Shown one piece after another: positions 1-10,770 of a stretch of DNA of 64,000 nucleotides. A model generated the notes under the pieces. It was not told where the DNA came from. It saw only the letters and a list, made by a program, of their open reading frames with translations, and did not search any database. The position numbers and the translations under genes were made by a program. This DNA comes from Rhododendron vialii. Taxonomy: Eukaryota; Streptophyta; Magnoliopsida; Ericales; Ericaceae. The stretch is taken from positions 31,761,852 through 31,825,851 of the forward strand of contig NC_080562.1 in the NCBI RefSeq assembly GCF_030253575.1, read 5' to 3'. The first letter of the stretch is position 1. Each line of letters starts with the position of its first letter.

Positions 1-862
1 TAGGATACTTATGCGTTCTTGAGATAATATGTATTTGCCTATTTGGAAACTTTGTATTTTGTGTTCGTATGTAATAATTAATATAACTTTATATTGGTTA
101 GGCTTTCTTGTATTGTAATTGTTGCAGTAAAAATTGTTAGGTATTAACTCTAAAAGAGCACAGTTTTTTTTTATTAGGCCTTGGGTACTAAAAATCCTTG
201 GGTCGGCCCACTGGACAGAAGATCTTTTCCTATCCTTGTAGTTACTTACTATGGTGTTATGAGCACCAAACACAGGGACCATGGTCGGCACATAGCATTA
301 TGTAGATCTGGTAAGGTTACATGCGAGAGTGAGAAATAGTAGTCTACAAAATCTCTTTTACAAGCCCACGACCTAATTCAAAAATTAAAAAAGAAATTGG
401 AAGGAATTTTTTATAGCACGTGTTATTAGGAGAAAAATCAGACCTCAATAAACTTTGTGCAGTAATGGGGGAGGCTGCATTTGAACCACAACAGGAAAAT
501 AACATCACCCACTCCATACTCCTGTTCAACGATGGAAGGCATAAGGATACCAGTGTATCATGACTTTTCACCTGCAAATAGAGAGAAAAAGACAAACATA
601 ATAGCCTTATTTCCAGTTAAAAGTGAAATTCAAGTCTGGTTCCTTCAAGTAGCCTAGACGAAACAAATATAAAGGTCCATATCATACCTTTGACATCGGA
701 ATTTGTAGAGATAATATGAGTTGGCGCTCAAAATTTTGCACTCTTAATAAGAGGATTAGGATCCTCAGGGATTTGTGGAGGCCTAACTTCCTTTACAGAA
801 TAAATCTTTCCCTCCTAATCCATAAGCGCAACAAAGTTAAAATCTTTCCCTCCTCAGCCTAG
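1..862. other. intergenic, no gene recognised
   Basis: AT-rich DNA. The small open frames here have no recognisable motif and no coding-like composition. The end of the stretch repeats a short pyrimidine-rich phrase (near 800-815 and 842-856), which suggests a local duplication next to the CDPK relic. Confidence 0.6.
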
Positions 863-1042
863 TCAATCCATAATAGCATCCATAAGCGCCATTATTTCTG
901 ATTTAGTAAGCTTTGAGCCCAGCTTAGTCAATCCGGCTTTGAGTTCATCGTATGTGATTGAGCCACTCCCATCGGTATCCATGCTTTTGAACGTTTGTTT
1001 CAAGCCCTTGATTTCTTCTTCTGAAACATTTTGTGCAATAAC
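863..1042 (-). pseudogene. orphan exon of a calcium-dependent protein kinase (EF-hand 1)
   Basis: The minus-strand frame reads as the junction and first EF-hand of a [22 protein letters not shown], then the calcium loop [12 protein letters not shown], then [16 protein letters not shown]. In CDPKs this region follows the autoinhibitory junction and binds Ca2+ to relieve kinase inhibition. A splice acceptor AG lies just before the GTT codon at 1042, which fits the usual CDPK exon boundary before VIAEN. The frame ends in a stop soon after LMDA, and no kinase exon or EF-hands 2-4 were found nearby on either strand. I read it as an isolated genomic fragment; the loop acidic residues are still intact. 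It could be a real exon only if its partners lie outside the window or in DNA I failed to read. Confidence 0.75.
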
Positions 1043-1057
1043 CTTCAAGCAACCCAA

Positions 1058-1945
1058 AAATGTTAGCTATAGAAAACATATACTACTATACCAAGGATGC
1101 CTAGTGAGTCCAATATTGCCTTGTTGGCCTCAAAAAGGTAGGTTACCTGCCTTTCTTTATCACTTTTTTCATTGCCGAAACCCATATTTTAGGACATCAA
1201 AAGTGAACTGTTTTCTATCAGTCTTCACTCAACATGACAAATAAACTCAACCTAAATATGCAATATAGGCCAACCTCAAGTCTTGGGCTTCAACAGAATT
1301 GGTTCCATAGATTTGTGCTATATGCAAACTTGATTAGGTCAAATTAGAATCCACCATGAAATCACAATCCTCAGTATGAGTGACATAAAGTAATTCATAA
1401 TATCATTGAAACAAAGACAAGCTCAGCCACATCAGTAGTTGGTATCTAATTTTGTGAATTCTGAGAACTCGAACCTTTAGAGCAAGCTTTTTTAGCTTGT
1501 TCATTGGTCTGAATTGCTTCATCGTAACAAGTACAAAACTACAAGAGTTTTATGTGATACATTGCCGCCTTTTTTTAGCCATGGATCCTTTGGTTCACAG
1601 ATGATGATCCGGATTAAATTGATGAGCCTAAACTCAAAGTTAGCTAGAAGTATATCATCTTCAGCAATAGAGACCTACTAACGCTTTATATATTGGATCC
1701 CCCAATACTTTGTTCCTACAGCCCTCTCAAATAAGCCATTGGATAATAAAGCCATCTTATTTCTGAAAATTTTCCTTAGTCTCGATGATCTGACAACTAT
1801 GGAAAATTTTTCATATGGAATATAAAACTCTGAATAAATAATCAATTTATAAAATTGACAATCGATCGCAATACATTGACAAAACAAGCACTACAAATCC
1901 CCCAAGAGATATAAACTCGGAGCAAAAATACAAACTTTTTTCATT
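1058..1945. other. intergenic, no gene recognised
   Basis: AT-rich sequence without a supportable coding exon. No further CDPK exons are visible. Confidence 0.55.
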
Positions 1946-2222
1946 CAAAGACAAATTTCCAATGGAAATCACAGGTATATACATCCAACTCAGAGAACTC
2001 AAACTTTCTCAATGCACAAACTGTAATTCTGGGGAAGAAGGAAAACACATTTTAACTACAAATCACTACAAATCCATCAAGTCATCTAAACTTTATTCAA
2101 AGGCAAATTCCAAACGAAAATTACAGGTACGTACATTCAAAGACAATTTTTGAACGGAAAACGCAGCTATTTACATCCTAAGACAAATTCTGGGCGAAAA
2201 TCGCAACAGCATACATCCAACC
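1946..2222. repeat. degenerate ~41-bp tandem repeat
   Basis: Units starting TTCAAAGACAAATT and followed by a gAAAAT..CAGGTA..TACATCC phrase recur near 1946, 2096, 2136 and 2177. The last three are adjacent with a spacing of about 40 bp. The units have diverged and the small frames over them share no known motif. Confidence 0.55.
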
Positions 2223-2569
2223 CAAAGAAATTAGCACTAACAAACACTTGTGGAGCCGGCAAATCAGATAAAAGTAAAAAAATTCAAAGGAAACCCCAAA
2301 AAAGAGCAAGAGATACGGGGAGAGGAAGGTATTATACAGTGGAAACTCCAGAAAAAACATGCTAATAACAAAGACATGGAAAGCTGGCAATTCAGAAAAC
2401 ACAAAAAAAATTCAAACGAAGCCCTAGAAGACAACAAGAAGGACTGAGAGAGTAAGAGATATTACATGGAAGAAAACTCCAGATATACCTTGAAAGACGC
2501 CAAGATTTCGCATCTACCTCTTCCTCTTTCGGTCTCTAATCCTGTTCGTCTTTCACTGCCTCTGTTCGT

Positions 2570-2835
2570 CTGTGCTGGGGGGGGGGGGGGGGCGGGGGAA
2601 GGGGGCGCAAAAAACAGAGACGCGGGCGAAAGGGGAGGGGTGCGCAGGTGATCGCTGGAGGTGGTGGTGGGCGCTACTGGTAGTGGTGGTGGCCGTCGCT
2701 CCGGTGGGTAGGTCGGTGGTCGTCGGCGATCGCTCCTCCTCCTCCTCCTCTCTCTCTCTCCCTCTCCCTCTCTCTCGAATGATCCGCCGTATATTTGTGC
2801 TCGTGGGTGGTGTGAGAGAGAGGGGGAGGGGAAAT
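2570..2835. repeat. low-complexity tract (G-run, GGT/TCC and TC repeats)
   Basis: A run of 16 G at 2577-2592 is followed by G-rich sequence, a GGT/GGC-rich stretch and a TCC/TC microsatellite at about 2736-2778. Overlapping frames on both strands here are proline-, arginine- or glycine-rich because of composition, so I do not call them genes. Confidence 0.7.
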
Positions 2836-5273
2836 AATCTGGCGTGGCAGCATGCGGTCCATAAGTGGCCCTCATGGCGAAATTACAACTTTGGGCAGCC
2901 AAGGAAAACTGAACGGGTTGCAATTGAAGGGTACAATTGGAAAAATTAGCCAAAAATTGGCATCCCTCAAACCTGTTCTTATTATTTAGGAGGATGGAGA
3001 TCTTCTTGGTATAAAAACAGCGGGCGCTTGTCCTCATAACATTTTCCATTAGCTGGTGTCAAAAGACAATTCAAGAACTCCTGTTGTTGCTGAAAGTTAG
3101 TCACAGCAGTTGGAGATGTTCAGTGGAATTGTTTTGCGCTAAAGCATTCAGAGAGATTACACATAATTACACAAACAAAACGATCACTACTTGATTCAAT
3201 CACAACAGGAGATTACGCAATCACTCTCTTCCTCTCTCACTCAACAACTGCTAGTTCACACACTAATACAAACTCCATACAGATTTACACTACGTTACAA
3301 GCCAATTCCACTCACAGACTAACAACCAACACATCTAATCGTCACAACTTCCTCCGGATTTCCAGCCCTCCGAGTTGCTGGCTCGCACCCCTTTGTTTGA
3401 TTCCAAATCTCTCTTCGCTCCCTCACCACACTTCACTATAGCCCATCAATTAAGCTCACATAATTACATCACAACAGGAGCGAGTAATAAAAATTTATTC
3501 CACTTGGGAAAATGTGAATTGCTAAAAAACTCAATGCAAAGAGCCCGATCAAAGACTGGCAAAATAGAAAATAAAGAAGGCAGATCAATGTTAGTATTTG
3601 GCAAAATTGAAAAAAGATAGGTTTGGTCTTTGGCTAATGGGGTATTCTTTATAAGTTTTGTTTCCTTTTTCTATTAATTCCAATGGATCTTCCAGCAATA
3701 GCTGTTGATACAGATTTTAGCTAGTTCGTAACGTCACGGCTATTCCCTTGATTCGATTGGTTTGGTTTCTTAATGAAAGTCACTATTCCCAAAAAATATT
3801 ACAATTCTGTGATTCATTAATTTATGTTGCTTTCGGCCATTGGAGGCAGGATCTGGGGCTTGTTTACATACAGGAATACTTTAATTTTTTCGGCCTAACG
3901 CATAAGGGGGTCTGAACATATCAGGGCCCTGGTCAATTTGGGGTCCGAAGCAATGGCTTCCTGGGCCTCTCAACTGCCGAGGACTTTGTAGAAGACGCAT
4001 AAGGGGATCTAAGCATAGGTTTCGAATTTAGCGTTTCCAGAGGGCTCATGCATGCGCTAGCTAGCTCTAAAGGACTCTTATATCTCCCTCACTCCCTTCT
4101 CTCCACCCGCCAAACGGGCCCTGTGTGTTCGGATAGGAGAGTAAATCATTGTAGTACAAACTTTGCATATCTAATCAAGGTATATCTAATACCATTCATA
4201 AAATATAAACAATTTTCGTAGCAAAAATAGGATGGGATTAGCGTCTCGGCCGCCTGGGTCCACCCCTGCATAAATATAAAAATTACTTTCAGCTCAAATC
4301 CTCATTTGCTCACCATGCAATCAAAGAATAATGCTACCACATCCAAATCAGTTTTCAGCAAAAAGAATTTTTTTTGCATGTAAAGAATTTTCCTGTCACA
4401 TTAATTTGTTTAAGTTCAAGAATTTTCCTGTCACTTGAAATTTTTTTAAAAAAATACTTATTTCTTAAGAACTCTTAGTGGAACAAGGATTCTTATTTCC
4501 CCTTCCAAAAAGCCAAAATAAGTACTTTGAGTATTTTTTAAGGAGCCTTAGTGGAATGGGGCTTGAGCTCAAATACATGGGCTCAATTCGAGCTCAAGTT
4601 CATTGGATTATCCTTATAATAAAACTTATAAATAGTGCGCGTCAAAAATATTTTAGGTTCTCAAACATAAACCTCAATATTTTAGGACGAAAAAAATAAC
4701 GCTTTTAATGTTAAATAATTATCTTTACTAAATAATTGGGCAGTTTAGTGGTGGGCCTTGGCCTCGAGTGGAGAGTAATTTTGTTTACCCTTGGCGAGGG
4801 TATGCTTATCCCGTGTCTCATTTTTCTGATCGGAACCGCTCAATTTTTCCAGATTCATTTTTTAGGAGATACCTTAATACAATTCAACTCAATCGAATAT
4901 AGATAAGTGCTTCACCTAGGAGTTTATTTATTTTCTTTAAAATTCATGACTAAAAAATTGAACTTTTAAATCAAACACTTACCAATCTCCTATTAAGATG
5001 AATTTTTGCATAGTCTCCTAACAAATGAATTTAGACAACATGAACAGATCTAATTATGGTACTGAAACACGGAATTAGCATACCCTCAGAAGGGTGAGCA
5101 AAGCGAGAGTGGACAAAATTGCTCTCCCCCTCAATACAGTGCTAGGTGGGATCAGGTAAAAAGGAAAAGGAAAAAAGGTTTCCTGCGTGTGAGAACCCAG
5201 GAAAAAGTGTAATGTGGGAGCCAGAAGGGACTTGTGTCCACTTTGTTCTCCATATCATGATATGAACCGTTAT
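2836..5273. other. intergenic, no gene recognised
   Basis: AT-rich, with poly-A and poly-T runs and no coding exon that I recognise. The small frames at 3375-3620 and 4478-4699 have no family motif. Confidence 0.5.
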
Positions 5274-5559
5274 CTACTGCTCCCTCCATTCCCTTTTTTT
5301 TTTTAAGTGTTTTACGCCATAACTCCAACTTATTAAAAAGATATCATCATTATATTTTTCACATCAACTTTTTCATCAACTTTCTCTATTTACCCATCAT
5401 CATTACACTTTTACTCACTAACTTTTCAAAATAGAATCTACTTTTAAGGACAAAATAGATAATGTACAAACTTTTATCCACTAACTTTACAAAATGAACA
5501 CTTATTAAGGGACAGTTCAAAATGGAATACTGAATTCTAAATAAGAGACAGATGGAGTA
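5274..5559. mobile_element. Stowaway-like Tc1/mariner MITE
   Basis: The left end reads CTGCTCCCTCCATTCCC and the right end, in reverse complement, TACTCCATCTGTCTCTTA. This matches the CTCCCTCCGT...-type terminal inverted repeats of plant Stowaway MITEs. Both ends are flanked by TA, the expected mariner target duplication. The interior is AT-rich and non-coding, and about 285 bp is normal for the class. The termini have diverged, so the element is old. Confidence 0.55.
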
Positions 5560-5868
5560 CAAGATGTTTCTGTGTAAAAAAAAAAAAAAAACTATCCATT
5601 GTGTCGGCACTTACCTAATAACTTCTACTTTTTTCTTTCATATTTTTTTGGAAATTTTCAATATACCTTCCAAACTTTGCACTAAATGTCTTATAGGCAT
5701 CAAAACTTTAACAGACTATCGTTTCGTTATTCATGGTGTAGTGAGCTGTCTCAATCGTCCATATCAGCAATCAACGATCTAAATTTAAAAACAACTCTTC
5801 AGTTTTTCCACAGATTTAAAGATAACTCTTCAGTTTTTTCTTTTTTCTTTTCTAGTTTTATGCTGTGA

Positions 5869-6133
5869 TGTCCCACTTGTGGGTGTTTCTCTCCTTCGGG
5901 GGTCTTCCTAACTTTTTTGGGTGTAGTGTGTTTTTTTCTTTTGATGTTGGTAGTGAGAGTTTTGTGTGAGGTAGTATACCTCAGCGGCATTTTTAAGGAG
6001 TTTGGGGTGTAGATTTTTCCCCGTCGGAGCCTATCCACCTGGTTGGCTATTCTCTCTTTGTCTAAGGAAGACTATGCCCTTTGATGTTCTCTCTTGATTA
6101 TCAATGAAATTTCTAAACTTTAAAAAAAAAAAA
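5869..6133 (+). mobile_element. 3' end of a LINE with poly-A tail
   Basis: A T- and G-rich stretch ends in ATTATCAATGAAATTTCTAA and then a run of 13 A. This is the usual look of the 3' UTR and tail of a plant LINE. No ORF2 coding sequence is readable, so the copy is 5'-truncated. A processed transcript tail is an alternative. Confidence 0.5.
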
Positions 6134-6134
6134 A

Positions 6135-6162
6135 TTATATATATATATACACACACATACAT
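6135..6162. repeat. (TA)n(CA)n microsatellite
   Basis: TA dinucleotides run into CA dinucleotides directly after the LINE-like A tail, a common site of microsatellite birth. Confidence 0.8.
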
Positions 6163-6384
6163 GCACCCTTCAGAAGGCATAGAACTGCGAATAAAAATCA
6201 CAAAAACTACTAGCGAAATGGACGACGATACTACAAATCATACCAGCACAGCACCCAACATTCACCGGTAGGTGAAAGGAAGCAAGCAATCTCGATTGAT
6301 CTCTGCGTCGTCTTCTCCGATTGGAAAGAGGAGGAGAAACCCATTCGCGAGACCATTAATTCGGAAGCAAAAACTTGCTTTTGC

Positions 6385-7420
6385 TCACAACATGCAATCA
6401 GTCCTTGCGGGCAGCCTGCGGAACAAATTGAGAGGCACAGAAGGCGGAACCTGGGGTGTCTCAGCACATAAACACCTGCTAGAAGCGCCACAACTTGGAA
6501 CGGCGTAACGTACAGAACTATCGCTGCAACCAAGCAGGAAATATAAAACAGGGCAGTTAACCTTGGGTCCTGCCAGCTCAGCAACGACTGCAGCCTCTCC
6601 CCTTGAGTCGCGATATTGCGCATCACAATCTCAATCCTCCCAGCAATGTTCCTCAGACGATCATACCTCGCACGCACCGTATCGTTGAGACAGGAAGTTG
6701 GAAACGTATCGAATTCTTCTTCCAGCTCGTCGGGAGGAGCATCGTCAGCACGAGAAAAACGAATGTCCGTGTGCGGGGGATGGTGAGGTCTCGATCTGTA
6801 ATTCCACACTCCAATCAAGAAGAGACAGAGGAAAATGGTGGGTAGGATCAGCTCGGATACAGAACCACGATCAAGAACAGGACGTGGATCAGGACTGTAG
6901 TGATGTGCTTTTTCCAGCTGCATATCTGATCGAACCATTTTCCCACGGCAAATAAAACACTGAGACCTTTCATGATTCGGAAAAAATTGGCCTTGCTTCT
7001 CCTCATGTTCCACATGTGAGACCCAGCATCCAGCATGTACTCCACCACCTCTTCTCTCAACGGTGGCTCCGCACGACTCAGCCTCATGGACACAATCTGA
7101 GTGGCCTGGTGCCTCAAGCTATCGAGCTAAGCCGCAGTAAGTGGATGAATATAGTGCACGTTTGGTAAAAGTGGTTGGGAGTACATATGCATCATATTGA
7201 GCAGAGAAGAGCGAGTAAACCTCACAGTCAAATGGATTTCGCCCATCTTCTTCACTCCAGTTGGACCCCAGACCAAAAGAGGATACAAGTGTGTGTAAAC
7301 CCGATTAGTTTCAAGCTCGGAAAGACGGGTTCTGACCTTCCCAATCTTTGAATCCTTCGCTCCTCCGTTCTTATCACCACCGCCATGCAAGTCACAGCCG
7401 TCAAATACCCCAACTGTGTA
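6385..7420 (-). pseudogene. C-terminal half of an MCTP (multiple C2 and transmembrane protein)
   Basis: MCTPs are ER and plasmodesmata tethering proteins of the QUIRKY / FT-interacting family, with tandem C2 domains and a C-terminal PRT_C transmembrane region. Read on the minus strand, the segment begins in the last C2 domain (VGVFDGCDLHGG...; MGEIHLTVRFTRSSLLNMM), then runs through LRHQATQIVSMRLSRAEPPL and two membrane segments to the family's usual end, RTDCML, with its stop at 6385-6387. Lesions seen: an in-frame TAG at 7127-7129 where the family has Gln, a 1-bp deletion near 6854 between LYP and ELILPT, and a short deletion plus frameshift near 6445 after HPRFR. Everything upstream of about 7420, including the other C2 domains, is missing although these genes normally have one long exon. 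It is a clear pseudogene; only the choice of paralogue is uncertain. Confidence 0.9.
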
Positions 7421-8284
7421 TATATAATATGAATATTAGCTATTTACAGAGGTATTTCGACACATAGTGCCGTTTTTCCTACAGATCAAAGTGGGTAATT
7501 CAATCAAGAAGTCTATTGTTTTTGTCAGTGGAATACAATTGCTCGATGCTTTCCCGCGTTGTGTCATGTATGCAAACCTCATACTTGGAAAACACATATT
7601 TTCAAACAGGTAGCGTGCACTGTGTTCAGTGAAGAAGAAATTCAATGGTCGGCAATGCATGTAGTACTTGAATTTGAAGGGGAGGCAGGGGAGAACGCTG
7701 TAAGCATGAGTAGCAGTGAACTAGAGTATTGAGAATTAGATAATTACCTAGTCAGAGATTGGGTTTGTAAGAGAAGAATGCTTGCCGGAGTTGCCGGTGA
7801 ACTAAAGTATTAAACAGTCATGCTTGCCGGTGTCCACTGATGATGCAAATACGACGGGAAGGAAGCATTGTGTGACTTGTGTTGGTTTTGGAGGGTCGTC
7901 GGACGTTGGAGCATGGAATTGAGATTGAAATGATATGCTTTACTTCCGGTGTAAACTCCAGAGCAATACAACTAAAAAATGAACTGGTGGAGCGGTTGAT
8001 GGAGTTTGGGATCGGGAGGTGTCTGTATGTTCCATTGGGTACGTGCGTTGCGTGGGATTTGGGGTGTGAGGAAGAGGTATGACGGTTGGGGGACGAGGAA
8101 GGGGATGGGGTGTCTGGCGTGGGAGGCAACGGGTGGGATTTAATTCTTAGCTGGGAAAAAGAAAAAGAAAAGGGTAGTTCTAGAGTATCGAAAATAAGCA
8201 AGCGGGATGGGGTGCAGTTTTTCTTTTTTGGTACAATGGAAAATTAAAAAACAAACTACACCCTCTCAAAAGCCACGCCTCTCA
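7421..8284. other. intergenic, unassigned short frames
   Basis: Several open frames of 65-130 codons on both strands overlap (for example 7818-8201 minus and 7879-8082 plus). None shows a motif I recognise, and the two strands compete. Confidence 0.45.
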
Positions 8285-8560
8285 CATCCGCCTCTAGAAT
8301 GGAATTATGTCATCCGGGAGATAATGTGCGACACCATTCGGTCCTCTTGATCAATTCGCATGTTGGCAATTCTATCCATCTTCTTACCCTCTCCCAGCGT
8401 GTGTCTCAAATTGCATGATGTTGCTTTCATGAGGGCTTTGCATTCTTTGATAAGAAGTGAGAACAATGTGGGGGAATTCTCAGGTTGTTCCCCATTGATC
8501 AGATCAATAGCAACAGTTGAGTCTGACTTAAGTAGAGTGCAGCTGGTGCTTCCCTTATAC
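8285..8560 (-). pseudogene. RNase H-like (RVT_3 type) fragment
   Basis: The minus-strand frame contains LLKSDSTVAIDLINGEQ, then LIKECKALM, then LRHTLGEGKKMDRIANMRID. This matches the second half of plant RNase H domains found in LINE ORF2 C-termini and in standalone copies (family pattern ESDS..AV.LI.. / H..REGN..AD.LA..G). The catalytic Asp of SDS is present, but the usual AD before LAN is MD. No reverse transcriptase lies next to it, so it is a detached fragment. Confidence 0.65.
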
Positions 8561-10770
8561 TTTCATGCATATTGATAGGGTTCGATTTCTGTAAACACTC
8601 ATTTCCTCCCCAAGTCCACTAAAATAGAGTAGATTGGGATCAACGAATGGCAAAAAAAGAAAAAGAGTATCGAAAAACGAAAAGTAGACAAACTCCTCAG
8701 AATTTTATTAGTAGTATAGATATAGATATAGATAAATGAGAAAAACTTATTTACGGAGCAACCTGTAAACAAAGTTTAAGGTGCTCAATCACGTGCGTCT
8801 AAGAGCGTTTTAGGTGGTCCGGATTGAAACCCAGTTTTAACCGGTAAAAAATAACTGTTACCGGTCAAATTAAAAACAAATCTCAATTATTGATTGTCAA
8901 AATGGACGGCCAAAATTGTGCGGAGCCGTGAATAAGTTTGTCTATATAGATTAAACGGCTCTTATCAATTTGTGAGACGCCAATTTGGGTCCCAACAATC
9001 CCGTGTACTATGTATGCATAGATTTGTTTTTAATTTTTCTGAAGCTAGGGCAGAGTCACGATCTTAATTCGGGTAGGACCGAGCTTGCGTATATGAATCT
9101 TGATTAGAGAATGTTTTTGAATTGAAGACAAATACTTCAAGTTATATACAAATCTAAAGATCAATTTTCTACTCATAATATTACATATGTAAATTGGGGA
9201 GTGATTTTCGCGCTCCTTTTTTTACTAATCACACTCTCTTTGCTGTTTTTAGTGTGTTAATTAGTTACTAAAACACCCTTCCTCTTTTCAGTATTCCATT
9301 TTTGTTATTAAAATGAAAAGATTTATGTAGAAAGTATATATAATGACATTTTGATAAATTTACACATTAAAAACAAAAAGTGGAGTGTGGTTAGTAGAAA
9401 GGACCATGCAATAATCCCTCCCCCCTAAATTATGTTAAAGAAGTCAAAATTTGGGGCTTGATTCTTTTGTATTTCGGCGATGAATGAATTGGTTTGCAAC
9501 GTATGTTTTGGTTGTTGAAGTAGTTGTAGACTTGTCGTTCAAGGATTGTGATTTGTGAGGAATCTATCTGCGTGAAGGTCTGTAATGATGTGTAACAGCC
9601 GTTACGGACCGGTACACAATAGGTAACAGCCGTATCAGTCGATACCCACATGAATTTCCTGAACACTGCTATTTTCATGCGTAACCCAAACGATCCATTC
9701 AAAACCAGTTACGTTACACAACGGTCATTCTTTAAACGATGGTGGCGAGGGAGCAAACACAGATTGGAATCAATTGAAGCGGTCTGAGCCGGCAACTCAG
9801 GGGCTGGAAATTGGGTGGAAGTTTTTTTTTTTTTTTATCGGCAAATTGGGTGGAAGTGAGTTTGTTTGTGTGTAATCTCTCCGAATGCTTTAGCGCAAAA
9901 GAATTCCGATGAACATCTCCAACTCATCTGTAACTCATTTCAACACTTACCACAACCTAATGCACTGTTCGGAAAAAAGAAAGCACTGCAAAATAAATTA
10001 ATTGAACCTTTCTCCCATGCTATGTTCCAGAAGATAATTACGGTGAAGACTTGAGAAATAATCCTCGATCAAGATCTATAATATTGGTTAGATAGATCAA
10101 GCACATGAATAGAAGTTGATAGTTGCGGAGCTTGCTCTGTTGCTCATCAACCACTGTGACCAACTTTCTCACACAACTGCAGTTCTTGAAGAAATAATGT
10201 CTTATTAACATGGACAAATATTATGTGAACAAGCACCCATTGCTTTTATACCAGGAGATCTAGTGCTAAATATACGAACACGGAAAATTTTAGATGTCAA
10301 AAGCGCGTGAAAACAGCCAAATGACAAAGTCTAATTAGTGCAGCAACCTTTGAAGTCTGAGTTGTGTGATTGGGTGTATGAGTGTATCTCTTCTGCATCA
10401 CTTCAAGTCCTAGTTAATGGTTCACCTTCTGAGTTTAAGTGACACACTTGAGGCCGCTGGGTGATCCTGATCCATTCCCTTCGATGATTTAACAAGAGGA
10501 AATACCACCCATTGTCACGGGATAAGAAAACTACTCCATGATGAGAACATTATTTCTAGATATCAATTGCTTACTGGTGAAATAATCTAAGTTACAGAGA
10601 GGAAGAACAAGAAAGAAAATGCGAGATAAAAGAAGCCATGGGAGAACATACCTTTCTTGGGGAGCCCTGGCTCCACTAGGAGTAAGTTACAGCCACGATT
10701 TAACTCTCTCTTAACAGATCTTATCTTTTAGCTAATCACTTGAGCTTGCACAAAACCTAACTTACTAAAG
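8561..10770. other. intergenic, possible small MITE, poly-T tract
   Basis: At about 8745-8945 an ACTTATTTACGGAGC-like phrase recurs inverted near the right edge, suggesting a diverged MITE of about 200 bp. A run of T at 9823-9838 may be the tail of an old retroposed insertion. The stretch next to 10770 is downstream of the minus-strand NLR-like gene and probably holds its 3' UTR. Nothing else is supported. Confidence 0.4.

Noticed and set aside
2462-3049. 195-codon minus-strand frame
   Set aside because: Pro/Arg/Ser-rich peptide created by G-runs and TC/TCC repeats; no motif and no exon structure.
7818-8201. 127-codon minus-strand frame
   Set aside because: Ser/Pro/Thr-rich with a competing plus-strand frame of similar openness; nothing family-like.
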